NCBI RefSeq assembly: GCF_002205635.1
Contig: NZ_NISJ01000002.1
Span: 124,001-188,000, forward strand
Direction: 5' to 3'
Length of the DNA stretch: 64,000 bases
Source of the DNA: Sphingopyxis witflariensis
GTDB lineage: Bacteria > Pseudomonadota > Alphaproteobacteria > Sphingomonadales > Sphingomonadaceae
Shown here: positions 8,533 to 25,171 of the stretch, piece after piece
Layout: every line of letters starts with the position of its first letter
How positions within the stretch are numbered: position 1 is the first letter of the stretch
Notes under the pieces: generated by a model
Seen by the model: the letters and a program-made list of their open reading frames with translations, nothing else
What the model was told of the DNA's origin: nothing
The model's database searches: none
Program-made: the position numbers and the translations under genes

Positions 8533-9642
8533 CTATCCCGCCGCAATCCGCCCACCGGCGATGCGAAATCGCGTTACCGGACCCGGCATGTCGGCGAAGA
8601 GCGCAGCCTCGGTCCCGGTGAGCCACGCTTGCCCGCCCTGCCCCGCCAGCCTTTCATAGAGCGCGCCACGTCGCAGCGGGTCCAGATGCGCGGCAACCTC
8701 GTCGAGCAACAGGAGCGGACGCCTGGCCCGCGCCCGCGCGACACAATCGCTGTGCGCAAGGATGAGCGACAGCAGCATCGCCTTTTGCTCGCCGGTTGAA
8801 CAACGGGCAGCGCTGCGGCGCGTCACGGCGTGGACGGCGGACAGGTCATCGCGGTGCGGGCCGGCGGTCGCCCGCCCTGCCGCTGCGTCGATCCGCCGCC
8901 GGGCTGCGAACAACGTCTTCAGCGCATCGGCCTCGTGCGGCGCCTCGCGCTCCGCGCCGTCGCTGTCGAGGAGCGTCAGCAGCGGGCGCGCAAAGGGCGC
9001 GTCTGGCTGCCCCGCCAGTTCAGCCGACAAGGCGGCCAGCATGGCCTGCCGCGCAGCGTCCATCGCCGCGCCATGTTCAGCCAGTTGTGCCTCGAGGCTC
9101 GCGAGCCATTGCGGATCGGCGGACGACGGGTCGGCGAGCAATTTTCCGCGCGCGCGCAGCGCCGCCTCATAGCGGTTGCTGTGCTGCGCGTGGCGCGGAT
9201 CGAGCGCCAGCACCAGTCGATCGAGGAAGCGCCGCCGGTTCCCTGCGGTCTCGACGAACAAGCGGTCCATCGCCGGGGTCAGCCACAAGACCGCAACCCA
9301 CTCGCCAAGCGACCCTGCGGCAGCGGATGCCCCATTGATCCGCACGATCCGTCGTCCGGGGTGCGCGGGCTCGATCCCTGTCCCCAGCGCGACCGGCGAC
9401 AGGCCGACACCTGCCTGCACCTCGGCAAAAATCGCAAAGCCTCCACTCGCACCGTCACGCACCATGTCCGGCAACGCCGCGCGACGCAGCCCGCGCCCCG
9501 GCGCGAGCAGCGAGATCGCTTCCAATATATTGGTTTTGCCCGCACCATTGTCGCCGTGAAGCGCAACCAGCCCGGCGTCGGCCGCCATGTCCGCGCCGGC
9601 ATGATTGCGAAAATCGGTCAGCGAGAGGCGGATGAGCGTCAT
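8533..9642 (-). CDS. recF: DNA replication and repair protein RecF
   Basis: 369 residues. SMC-like ATPase with the N-terminal LTDFRNH motif, Walker A GDNGAGKT at residues 30-37, and a C-terminal signature and Walker B region (STGEQKAML, LLLLDEVAAHLD). RecF loads RecA at gapped DNA with RecO and RecR. It is not next to dnaN or gyrB, the arrangement in many bacteria, but alphaproteobacteria often differ. It is followed after about 86 bp by rlpA on the same strand. Confidence 0.95.
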   Translation of the reverse strand: MTLIRLSLTDFRNHAGADMAADAGLVALHGDNGAGKTNILEAISLLAPGRGLRRAALPDMVRDGASGGFAIFAEVQAGVGLSPVALGTGIEPAHPGRRIVRINGASAAAGSLGEWVAVLWLTPAMDRLFVETAGNRRRFLDRLVLALDPRHAQHSNRYEAALRARGKLLADPSSADPQWLASLEAQLAEHGAAMDAARQAMLAALSAELAGQPDAPFARPLLTLLDSDGAEREAPHEADALKTLFAARRRIDAAAGRATAGPHRDDLSAVHAVTRRSAARCSTGEQKAMLLSLILAHSDCVARARARRPLLLLDEVAAHLDPLRRGALYERLAGQGGQAWLTGTEAALFADMPGPVTRFRIAGGRIAAG

Positions 9643-9910
9643 GTCGGCGCCGTCCTAGGGGATTTCGCAGTTTGAAGGAATGAACAGTTTCCTCCCTCTC
9701 GCTTGGGGGTGACGGACAATCCATATGGGTGAAATAAATTTCCTAATATTGGGATATTCTCCCACCTTAGAGCTATTTTCGCAACGGCGGAAAAATCCAA
9801 AACCCCAAAAATCCCGCTTAACCGCCAATGAATGAAATTGGCACGCCTCCTGCATTACCTTTGGCATCCCCCGGATGGTCCGATGGGAAGGATACAGGAA
9901 GGACAATATC

Positions 9911-10039
9911 ATGGCATATTTCAACATCGACTCGCTCCGCAGCTACGCCGTCGCCGCGGTTGCTTCGGTCTATTGCTCGGTCATGCTGCTCGCGATTGCC
10001 GGTCAGAATGGTGCGCAGGTTGGTTCGCTGGTCATCTGA
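9911..10039 (+). CDS. Small single-span membrane protein (42 residues), upstream of pspC
   Basis: MAYFNIDSLRSYAVAAVASV begins a 42-residue protein with one hydrophobic span (about residues 12-30) and a short polar tail. AGGAAGGA lies about 8 bases before the ATG. It is 59 bp upstream of a PspC-domain gene on the same strand, so the two may form an operon. The ribosome site, the protein-like composition and the context support it. No named family is recognised. Confidence 0.6.
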   Translation: MAYFNIDSLRSYAVAAVASVYCSVMLLAIAGQNGAQVGSLVI

Positions 10040-10098
10040 CCAGCGGCCTCCTCACAACCAAAAAAACGCCGGCGCCAGCCGGGACTGAAAGGAAAGAA

Positions 10099-10278
10099 AT
10101 GAAACAGGGTTTTCGCAAGAATCGTCGCGATGGTGTGATCTTCGGCGTGTGCGCCGGGATGGCAGACCAGTTCGGTGTCGACGTCTTGTGGACGCGCATC
10201 GCCTTTGTGGCGCTGACGCTCTTGGGCTTCGGCCTGCCGCTGCTGCTGTACCTCGCGGTCGCGATCCTCGCGCCCTAG
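10099..10278 (+). CDS. PspC domain protein
   Basis: 59 residues from the ATG at 10099, preceded by GAAAGGAAAG. It consists almost only of a PspC domain: a basic N-terminus (KQGFRKNRRDGVIFGVCAGMA), the conserved G-V-C-A-G-x-A-x-x-F core and one hydrophobic helix (FVALTLLGFGLPLLLYLAVA). PspC proteins are inner-membrane components of the phage-shock response in enterics. Here no pspA or pspB is nearby, so the role may be different. An imperfect terminator hairpin follows. Confidence 0.85.
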   Translation: MKQGFRKNRRDGVIFGVCAGMADQFGVDVLWTRIAFVALTLLGFGLPLLLYLAVAILAP

Positions 10279-10329
10279 GACAGCCCCGGGCCGGACGCAA
10301 ACACGCGGGGCCCGCATATTCCCCAGAAC

Positions 10330-10363
10330 AAAGGGCCCGCCGGCCACCCGGTGGGCCCCTTTC
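10330..10363 (+). terminator. Terminator-like hairpin after pspC
   Basis: AAGGGCCCGCCGG and CCGGTGGGCCCCTT form a GC-rich stem with one bulge and a mismatch, followed by TTTCTATTT. It lies about 50 bp after the pspC stop. Confidence 0.6.
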
Positions 10364-10409
10364 TATTTCGCAATTCCCGACGGCTGCATTCGACCAGTTG
10401 CGGCCATTC

Positions 10410-10548
10410 GATCCTCCCTGTGCCGCAGGCATGGGGAGGTGGCAGCCCGAAGGGCTGACGGAGGGGCTATGGGCGCTGACGTCGCTGCCCCTCCACCACC
10501 GCCTGCGGCGGCGGTCCCCCTCCCCATCGCTGCGCGACAGGGAGGATC
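10410..10548. repeat. 139-bp palindromic repeat element between pspC and rpoC
   Basis: The ends are perfect 12-bp inverted repeats, GATCCTCCCTGT at 10410-10421 and ACAGGGAGGATC at 10537-10548. Between them are further inverted segments (ATGGGGAGG with CCTCCCCAT; GGAGGGGC with GCCCCTCC). It has the look of a non-coding dispersed palindrome of high-GC alphaproteobacteria. The 10279-10652 gap holds only this element and two terminators. Confidence 0.65.
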
Positions 10549-10592
10549 TTTATGTCCTCTTCCCACCCCGAAGCGGCCTCCCGAATGCAAAG

Positions 10593-10629
10593 AAAAAGCC
10601 CCGCCGGATCGCTCCAGCGGGGCCCTTTT
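10593..10629 (-). terminator. Rho-independent terminator of rpoC
   Basis: On the minus strand GGGCCCCGCTGGAG and a matching GGCGGGGC arm form a stem followed by TTTTTCTTT. It lies 24 bp after the rpoC stop codon and probably ends the rpoBC transcript. Confidence 0.8.
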
Positions 10630-10652
10630 CTGTCAGCACCAGGCCGAGGAAG

Positions 10653-14939
<4,287 letters not shown>

Positions 14940-14956
14940 ATTCTAGCTCCACTCTT

Positions 14957-14981
14957 CCCCCCTCGCCGCAGGCGAAGGGGG
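14957..14981. other. Hairpin in the rpoB-rpoC gap
   Basis: CCCCCCTCGCC-gca-GGCGAAGGGGG forms a strong stem in the 55-bp space between rpoB and rpoC. There is no clear T-run on the minus strand, so it is more likely a processing or translation-spacing structure or a small repeat than a terminator. Confidence 0.45.
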
Positions 14982-14994
14982 TGAGGATAAGATC

Positions 14995-19173
<4,179 letters not shown>

Positions 19174-19469
19174 AAGTGATTGTCTCGCCTGTCAAATATC
19201 AAAATCGCGAGCGCTCCGACGCGAAAAAAGCCGCAGGCAACCGTCGCCGGTTTACCGCAGCTTTCCACGCCTGTCGAAATCCCCGCCGACCTATCCGTAC
19301 AACCCGCTGCGCAAAGTCAGGCTCTATCTCGGACGATGGGGTATGGAGGCGATATAGGATTGGGGGGTCGCGGTGTCAACGGGACTGGTCGGATGCCGCA
19401 TGAGCATGCGCGTCGGCTTTGGGGTGGGAAGCTGCCGTGGCTACATCGACCGAATAGTGTGCATCAAAT
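19174..19469 (-). promoter_or_regulatory. Non-coding region upstream of rpoB
   Basis: 296 bp with no convincing gene between rpoB and the next minus-strand gene. Because rpoBC is detached from rplJL, its promoter is expected here. I could not identify a clear -35/-10 pair or a terminator by eye. Confidence 0.4.
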
Positions 19470-19712
19470 TCAGTTGCGGTGCTCACACTTCACACAGACG
19501 CCATCGCCTTGCCCGGTGAGTAGCCATCGCAGAGGTTTGCGCAGATATATTCGGCTGCATTGCTCGCACAGGAGGAAGGTGCCGAGCACTCCGGCAAGCG
19601 TCATACCGGCGAACAGCAAGTATAGGTTGCCCGAGATTGCACCAACCAGCATCACGAGCGTGGAGATGATGCCTAAGTGTCGGACCTTGTTGGCCCGGTC
19701 AAATCTGCTCAT
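19470..19712 (-). CDS. Small membrane protein with two CxxC motifs
   Basis: 80 residues from the ATG at 19712, which has AGGGGAAC ten bases upstream; an in-frame ATG 13 codons earlier is less well placed. Two hydrophobic spans (IISTLVMLVGAISGNLYLLF and MTLAGVLGTFLL) are followed by CEQC and, near the C-terminus, CVKC. The two pairs could bind zinc on the cytoplasmic side. No family recognised; a real gene is likely but not certain. Confidence 0.5.
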   Translation of the reverse strand: MSRFDRANKVRHLGIISTLVMLVGAISGNLYLLFAGMTLAGVLGTFLLCEQCSRIYLRKPLRWLLTGQGDGVCVKCEHRN

Positions 19713-19813
19713 GCCCACGAGTTCCCCTGCACACGTCCACGTCTGTGTCACGGCATACTGGCCGACGGCGCGAACGTCTGCAACCGGTCGCGTCCAGCCA
19801 TTCAGGCTAAAGC

Positions 19814-20482
19814 CTAGAAGATGCCCTTGAGCAGCCGCGTCGGATCCCGACGCAACGACGCCTCCTCCCCCGCCATATAATGGAAGATGCCCTTCAGCGC
19901 CTGTTCGGTCACCGAACGGGTCAAGCCGTCGCGGGTCAGCCCAGTCGAAGCCATCAGCTGATTGCCCTTCGATAGCTGATCGAGCTGGCGATAGGCGCCA
20001 ACATTTTCCAATGCCGAACCGATCAGCGGCGACACCTTGCCGAACAGCACGCTGCCCGCGCTCGATTGAAGATAACGCGTCGCCCCGTCATTTTTCGACA
20101 CCAGCGCGGGGGCGTCGGACCAGCGCAGATTGTCGATCGCGGCGCAGAACACCGGCTTCGCCTCGCCCGCTGCCCGGCCGCCCGCATCGTTCAAGCTCTT
20201 GGTCAAATTGGTCGTGAGGCCGAGCTTGTCGCCCATGCCGAAAAGTTTCGAGGCGAGCTTTCCGCCTGCGCCCGGCAACAGGATGCGCACCGCGGCATCG
20301 CGATAAAAGGCGCCGGGCGCGGCCAATTTGTCGAGCGCCCCGTCGGAGGCATTACCGATCAAGCCCTTCACGCCGCTGCTCGGCAGTTTCGCCAGACTCC
20401 ATGGCGCATAGGCGATCGCCAGCACGCCGACGGCGCCCGCGAGCATCGCCCGCCGGCCGGCTATTTCCTCATCCCATTTCAT
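19814..20482 (-). CDS. DUF4197 domain protein
   Basis: 222 residues with a Tat- or Sec-like N-terminus (GRRAMLAGAVGVLAIAYA). The rest matches DUF4197: SDGALDKLAAPGAFYRD, KPVFCAAIDNLRWSDA, KNDGATRYLQ and a C-terminal GIFHYMAGEEASLRRDP with LLKGIF. Exported, function unknown. Monocistronic, divergent from the DUF2975 operon. Confidence 0.85.
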   Translation of the reverse strand: MKWDEEIAGRRAMLAGAVGVLAIAYAPWSLAKLPSSGVKGLIGNASDGALDKLAAPGAFYRDAAVRILLPGAGGKLASKLFGMGDKLGLTTNLTKSLNDAGGRAAGEAKPVFCAAIDNLRWSDAPALVSKNDGATRYLQSSAGSVLFGKVSPLIGSALENVGAYRQLDQLSKGNQLMASTGLTRDGLTRSVTEQALKGIFHYMAGEEASLRRDPTRLLKGIF

Positions 20483-20586
20483 AGCGCACCTCCGCTGCCC
20501 TGCGTCCGGCGATCAGGCTAGCAGCAAAGTTGCGACCGCCAAAGCCCGATGGCCATGGGACCAAATTGCTCGCGGCACAGTCAATT

Positions 20587-20636
20587 TATCGAAAAACGAT
20601 ATTCAAATTGACGAGACGCGATATCCGATATATCGT
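20587..20636 (+). promoter_or_regulatory. Promoter with CGATAT-type palindromes before the DUF2975/HTH operon
   Basis: A -35 TTGACG (20608-20613) and -10 TATCGT (20631-20636) are 17 bp apart. Two inverted repeats flank or overlap them: TATCG-aaaaa-CGATA at 20587-20601 and the perfect palindrome CGATATATCG at 20626-20635, which covers the -10. This is a plausible autoregulatory operator for the HTH protein of the operon; the binder is inferred. Confidence 0.6.
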
Positions 20637-20666
20637 TATTCAATAAATCGCATATTGGAGTTCGAT

Positions 20667-21191
20667 ATGAAGACCGATAATCGCATCCTCCTCGCCACCC
20701 GCGGGCTGATCCTGCTGATCATGGGACTGGTCGCCGCCGGTGCAATCGGCTTGACGGCCGCGGCGCTGGCCCTGCCCTTTTATCGAAGCGAGGTCGCAAG
20801 TGCGCTGGCCGAACAGGCCCCGGCGCTCAACATGACGACGCTCTACCCGCCGCTTTACGGGGCCTTCCTGTTTGGCCTGATCGCGCTGGGCCTCATCTGG
20901 GCCACCCTCAGCAAATTGCGGGCGATCGTCGCGAGCGTTTCCGAAGGCGACCCTTTCATCGCCGCGAACAGCCGGCGGTTGAAGGCGATCGGCTGGCTGA
21001 TGGTCGCAGGTCAGGTCGCCGCCATCGCGCTGGGGCTGATGATCGACCGGGTCGCGAGCCTGACGGGCACGCACGGCGGCGGCTCTGACCTTTCACTCAA
21101 CGGCCTGCTCGCGATCCTGCTGGTGTTCGCCCTCGCCGGGGTGTTCGAGCGCGGCGCGCAGATGCGCGAAGAGCTGGAAGGGACCATCTGA
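20667..21191 (+). CDS. DUF2975 domain membrane protein
   Basis: 174 residues from the ATG at 20667 with TTGGAG just upstream. Four hydrophobic segments: about residues 10-32, 60-82 (LYGAFLFGLIALGLIWATL), 110-128 (WLMVAGQVAAIALGLMI) and 145-165 (LLAILLVFALAGVF). The EGDPFIAANSRRLKAIGWLM stretch between them is the characteristic DUF2975 motif. It overlaps by one base a small HTH gene, a pairing seen in many bacteria; the function of the pair is unknown. Confidence 0.85.
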   Translation: MKTDNRILLATRGLILLIMGLVAAGAIGLTAAALALPFYRSEVASALAEQAPALNMTTLYPPLYGAFLFGLIALGLIWATLSKLRAIVASVSEGDPFIAANSRRLKAIGWLMVAGQVAAIALGLMIDRVASLTGTHGGGSDLSLNGLLAILLVFALAGVFERGAQMREELEGTI

Positions 21192-21400
21192 TGCCCGTTC
21201 TGGTCAAACTCGACGAACTGCTGCACGACCGGCGCATAACGCTGACCGAACTCGCCGAGCGCGTCGACATCACCCTCGCCAATCTGTCGATCCTGAAAAC
21301 CGGCAAGGCAAAGGCGATCCGCTTCTCGACCCTCGCCGCCATCTGCGCCGCGCTCGAGTGCCAGCCCGGCGATCTTCTGGCCTTTCAACCGGACGAATAG
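21191..21400 (+). CDS. Small XRE-family (YozG-like) transcriptional regulator
   Basis: 69 residues, almost entirely a Cro/XRE helix-turn-helix: LTELAERVDITLANLSILKT as the HTH and FSTLAAICAALECQPGDLL as the following helices. Translationally coupled to the DUF2975 gene (TGATG overlap). It probably regulates its own operon through the palindromes upstream. Confidence 0.9.
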   Translation: MPVLVKLDELLHDRRITLTELAERVDITLANLSILKTGKAKAIRFSTLAAICAALECQPGDLLAFQPDE

Positions 21401-21485
21401 CTCCGACCATATCAATCCTGCCTGTTCACGGCATCGCCAGCCGCGATGCCGAACCCCCTCGCACATCCAGACGCTGGAGAATGTC

Positions 21486-22544
21486 ATGCGGTCCGTCCTG
21501 ATCCTTTCGCTCTTTCTGACCGGCCTCCTCCCCTCGGCTGCGGTCGCCACCGCTCCCGCCGACCGGGCACGCATCCTGCTCGTCGTGAGCAGCCACGGCC
21601 GCGATGGCGGCAAGGCCCAACCCGGCTTCGAAATGGACGAGCTGGCGCAGGCATGGCTGATCTTCCGCGACAACGGCTTTGCTGCCGATATTGCAAGCCC
21701 CGAAGGCGGCGTCGTCGTTCCCGACGAATATGCCGCCGACAAAGCGTATAATCGCAGTTTCGCTGACGACCGCGACGCATCGGCTCAGCTGGCCGCCACG
21801 CTGCGCCTGTCGACGGTCGACCCCGGCCGATATGCCGCCGTCTTCGTCATCGGCGGCAAGGGCGCCATGTTCGATCTGCCGTTCAGCCAGTCGCTGGCAC
21901 GGCTGGTTTCGGACATTCATGGCCGTGGTGGTGTGATCGGCGCGGTATGCCACGGCCCGGCGGTGCTCGCACGGCTGCGCAACGCGGAGGGCAAGCCCTT
22001 CGTCATGGGCCGCACCGTCACCGGCTTCACCGACGAAGAGGAAGCATTGTTCGGCAAGAAATGGGTCGCCGAATTCCCCTTCCTGCTCGAAACCGAACTG
22101 CGTCGCCAGGGCGCCAAGTTTAGCGAAGCCGCGTTCATGCTGCCCCACGTCGCGGTCGACGATCGCATGGTGACCGGCCAGAACCCCTATTCAGTCGCCC
22201 CCGCCGCCGAAGCTCTCGTGGCCATGCTGGGAAAATCCCCCGCCGCGCGCGCACCATGGCCCGACAAAAAAAGCATGGCGCTGCTGGCATCGTCGCTGAC
22301 GGAAAAGCCCGGTGCGCTGACAAGCGCGTTGGCGAAGCAGCACAAGCAACTCGACGTGCCGTTGATCGCGATCTGGGGCTATTATCGCACCATCGAGGCG
22401 GCCGGGGACAAAGCAGGCACAGCCGAGGGCTTGCACGTCATGGAGGCCGCCCAGCCCTGGTTCGATGACGACGGCCTGCATCAGGCCATCGCTGCCGTGC
22501 GCAAGGCCCTCGCGACCCCCGGCAATATAAAGCTGTCAGACTAG
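21486..22544 (+). CDS. DJ-1/PfpI family (class I glutamine amidotransferase-like) exported protein
   Basis: 352 residues. Signal peptide (LILSLFLTGLLPSAAVA) then a DJ-1/PfpI domain: strand RILLVVSSH, Glu49 in GFEMDELAQAW, and the nucleophile elbow GAVCHGPAVL with Cys155-His156. The family includes glyoxalase III-type (Hsp31) enzymes and proteases. The C-terminal 130 residues (after about 230) are an extra helical region not part of the core domain. The TAG stop lies in the left arm of a long inverted repeat shared with the convergent cyclase gene. Confidence 0.85.
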   Translation: MRSVLILSLFLTGLLPSAAVATAPADRARILLVVSSHGRDGGKAQPGFEMDELAQAWLIFRDNGFAADIASPEGGVVVPDEYAADKAYNRSFADDRDASAQLAATLRLSTVDPGRYAAVFVIGGKGAMFDLPFSQSLARLVSDIHGRGGVIGAVCHGPAVLARLRNAEGKPFVMGRTVTGFTDEEEALFGKKWVAEFPFLLETELRRQGAKFSEAAFMLPHVAVDDRMVTGQNPYSVAPAAEALVAMLGKSPAARAPWPDKKSMALLASSLTEKPGALTSALAKQHKQLDVPLIAIWGYYRTIEAAGDKAGTAEGLHVMEAAQPWFDDDGLHQAIAAVRKALATPGNIKLSD

Positions 22545-22700
22545 GGGCCGTACTCCATCACCACGCGGGGGAGGTTTGAAGTAAAATGGCTCAGTGCGAG
22601 GAGGGAAGGCGCAGGGATATGTCGATATTTCAAGGCTTCTCGACGAAGCAATGGGCCATTTGGGCGCCTCGATCGCGTGGTGATTGAGTACGGCGCCTAG
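22541..22700. repeat. 160-bp inverted-repeat element spanning two convergent stop codons
   Basis: Arms 22541-22567 and 22674-22700 are inverted repeats matching at 25 of 27 positions (CTAGGGGCCGTACTCC... against ...GAGTACGGCGCCTAG). Inner pairs continue: GAGG 22571-22574 with CCTC 22667-22670, and AAATGGCTCA with TGGGCCATTT (22584-22593, 22652-22661). The whole element can fold into one long hairpin. The left arm holds the TAG of the DJ-1 gene and the right arm that of the GGDEF gene. It may act as a bidirectional terminator or be a small mobile palindrome. Confidence 0.7.
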
Positions 22701-24481
22701 GCCGCCATGCGCAGCCGGTTCCGGCCATCGCTTTTGGCGACATACAGCGCTTTGTCGGCGCGATGCAGCAATTCCTCGACGCTCGCCTCCGCAGCGTAAA
22801 CAGCTAGGCCGATGCTGACCGTCACTCTCGGCAAATTACCGGCAACGCCGTCTTCCGCCTCGATCGTCTTGCGCACACGTTCGGCGACCATTTCCGGGGA
22901 CAGCGCGCTGTCGCCCCGCAATATACAAACGAACTCCTCTCCCCCGAAGCGGCCGACCAGATCCGTTTCGCGAAGTGGCGCCTTGGCGCGCTGTGCGACG
23001 CGGCGGATCACATTGTCGCCCACGGCATGACCATGGCTGTCGTTAATCCGCTTGAAATGGTCGATGTCGAAGATCGCGACCGCCAGCGGTGCGCCATCGT
23101 CCCGCGCGGCAGCGAAAGCCTTTTCGAGAAAAGCGAGCGTTTGCCGGCGGTTGGGCAGGCCGGTCAGCATGTCGGTGTTGGCGACCCGTTCCGCCGCGCT
23201 GCGCGCCGCTTCGAGGATCCGCGCATTTTCGACCGTCTCGGTCACGTCCTGGATCGTTCCGAAAATGCCGACCGCGACGCCATTGCGGTCCATTTCGATC
23301 GATCCGTGCGACTTGGCGTGGCGTACATCACCGTCGGCGCGCTGGATCCGCCCCTGGAATTCAAAGGGCGCGCCGCTCGCAATGGACTGTTTCAGCACAT
23401 GGCGCACCCGCACGCGATCATCCTCGAGATAGCAGGCGAGGCTGCCCTCGACCGTCATACCGGCCCCCGGCTCCAGCCCATGGATGCGATAGGACTGGTC
23501 CGACCATTGGATCGTCCGGCGCACCAGATCGACGCGCCAGTGGCCGACCAGCGCCACCGCTTCGGCCTGAAGCAGCCAGCGATTGCTTTCCTCCAGCCGC
23601 TTGGCCAGCCGCTTTCGCACGACGATCAGCGCCGCGAGCGGCAGCGCGATGGACAGCATCGTCACCAGATAAAATTGCAGGAAGAATATCTTGACCTTCT
23701 GCGGCCCGTCGATCGCCGCGATGGGGCCAAGCCCCTGCCCCGTCAGCAACGCGGCAATGACGGCGACGATCAGCATCCCCGCCGCCGCGCCAAAGGGGCC
23801 GAGCCGATAGGAGGCAAGAATGACCGCGACACAGGGAAGGAAAGTTGCCGGAAAATGGGACTGTGAAAAGGAGGCTACGGTCAACAGGGCCGCACCGGTC
23901 AATATCGCCGTCGCCTCGACCTTCATCGCGATCGTCGCGTTGCGCATCGCGTTGGACGCGATCATCCGCGACAGCATGATGATCGGCGGCGTGACGATCA
24001 ACATGCCCAGCGCGACCGTGCTCATCCAGGACAGGAAAAAATCGACGCCGGTTCCGGCGAGCAGCGTCGCGATAGCTGCGCTGACGATGCTGGCCGCCAT
24101 GGCCGCGATACAAAAGCTCCCGACTGCGCGCGGGACCATGAACGAGATCATGGCCGGTTCGCGGCGGCGGAGCACCCACAGCGCAACGACCGGCTCGCAG
24201 GCATTGGCCAGTGTAAAAGCAGCGGCGGTCAGCGGCGGAGCGCCGCCCAGCATATTGGCCGACAGGCTCGCAGCGACCATGCCAACGAACGCCCCGATGC
24301 GCATCCGCGCGGGCATGAGCAACAGCAACGCCAGAAAATATCCGCTCGGCGGCCAGATCGCCGCGATATTATCGGCGCCCTTGGTCGCATGGAGCGAGAG
24401 ATGCGCCAGCAGGAAATAACCGAGCGCCGTGAGCAGGAGCCAGAAAGTCGCCTCGACTCTGGGGGGGAGCGCTCGCGTCAT
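22697..24481 (-). CDS. MASE1-PAS-GGDEF diguanylate cyclase
   Basis: 594 residues. The N-terminal 300 are a MASE1 membrane sensor with about eight hydrophobic segments (includes AAIWPPSGYFLALLLL, typical of the family). A PAS domain follows at about 320-410 (VGHWRVDLVRRTIQWSDQSY). The GGDEF domain (about 430-594) carries RFGGEEF, an active variant of the signature, with DIDHFKRINDSHGHAVGD before it. Predicted to make cyclic di-GMP in response to an unknown signal. No inhibitory-site RxxD is obvious before the signature. Single gene. Confidence 0.92.
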   Translation of the reverse strand: MTRALPPRVEATFWLLLTALGYFLLAHLSLHATKGADNIAAIWPPSGYFLALLLLMPARMRIGAFVGMVAASLSANMLGGAPPLTAAAFTLANACEPVVALWVLRRREPAMISFMVPRAVGSFCIAAMAASIVSAAIATLLAGTGVDFFLSWMSTVALGMLIVTPPIIMLSRMIASNAMRNATIAMKVEATAILTGAALLTVASFSQSHFPATFLPCVAVILASYRLGPFGAAAGMLIVAVIAALLTGQGLGPIAAIDGPQKVKIFFLQFYLVTMLSIALPLAALIVVRKRLAKRLEESNRWLLQAEAVALVGHWRVDLVRRTIQWSDQSYRIHGLEPGAGMTVEGSLACYLEDDRVRVRHVLKQSIASGAPFEFQGRIQRADGDVRHAKSHGSIEMDRNGVAVGIFGTIQDVTETVENARILEAARSAAERVANTDMLTGLPNRRQTLAFLEKAFAAARDDGAPLAVAIFDIDHFKRINDSHGHAVGDNVIRRVAQRAKAPLRETDLVGRFGGEEFVCILRGDSALSPEMVAERVRKTIEAEDGVAGNLPRVTVSIGLAVYAAEASVEELLHRADKALYVAKSDGRNRLRMAA

Positions 24482-24562
24482 GTGGCTACGCTACGAGAAG
24501 CTGGAAAAGAAACAATGAACTTCATGCCTCGGCCATTCCGGCTCCGACCCGCCGTACAGCGG

Positions 24563-25171
24563 CTAGGCGTTACCGCCAAAGGTCAGGCCGACGACCTCTT
24601 CGACCATGGCTTCGTCCCATTCCACCCGCTTGTCGAGGAGCAGCATCGCAAGACCGTGGACGAGCGCCCAGGCGTGGAGCGCCGCGGTGTCGGGATCTTC
24701 AAGGTGGGGCATCGTCTGCGCGACCCCGGCCCGCAACAGATTATAGCCCACCTCTCCCCCGTCGGCGCCGGGCTGGCAGCGTTCGGACATCTGGCGAGTA
24801 AAGCTCAGCCGAAACACCGCCGGCTCCTCATAGGCGAAGCGGACATAAGCGATGCCCGTCGCCTTGAAGCCGGCGTGACCGCCGCCCGCCTTCAGCCACG
24901 CCTGTGCCTGCAACGCGCCAAGCCGTCGCAGCCCCTCGTCGGCGAGGGCATCGAGCAGCGCCTCCTTGTCGGGGAAATGACGATAAAGCGCGGTCGCACT
25001 GACCCCGACGTCGCGCGCCAGCGCGCGCAGCCCCAGCTCGCCGTCATCGCCATCGCGCAGCCGCTTCATCCCGGCGGCGATCACCGCCGCGCGCAGGTCG
25101 CCATGATGATAGGCACGCGCCGCCTTACCGTCCGCCTCATTTATGTTGACACTGTTATCTTCGTTGATCAT
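24563..25171 (-). CDS. TetR/AcrR family transcriptional regulator
   Basis: 202 residues from the ATG at 25171; an upstream extension of the reading frame overlaps the divergent gene and is rejected. The N-terminal HTH is clear: YHHGDLRAAVIAAGMKRLRD, then LGLRALARDVGVSATALYRHFPDKEALLDAL. The C-terminal ligand domain has WALVHGLAMLLLD. It is divergent from the carotenoid oxygenase with 81 bp between start codons, so it is the likely regulator of that gene and of itself. Confidence 0.92.
   Translation of the reverse strand: MINEDNSVNINEADGKAARAYHHGDLRAAVIAAGMKRLRDGDDGELGLRALARDVGVSATALYRHFPDKEALLDALADEGLRRLGALQAQAWLKAGGGHAGFKATGIAYVRFAYEEPAVFRLSFTRQMSERCQPGADGGEVGYNLLRAGVAQTMPHLEDPDTAALHAWALVHGLAMLLLDKRVEWDEAMVEEVVGLTFGGNA

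Noticed and set aside
9655-9927. A 90-codon frame between recF and the small membrane protein
   Set aside because: It overlaps the small protein start on the other strand, has no ribosome site and an unusual composition for this genome.
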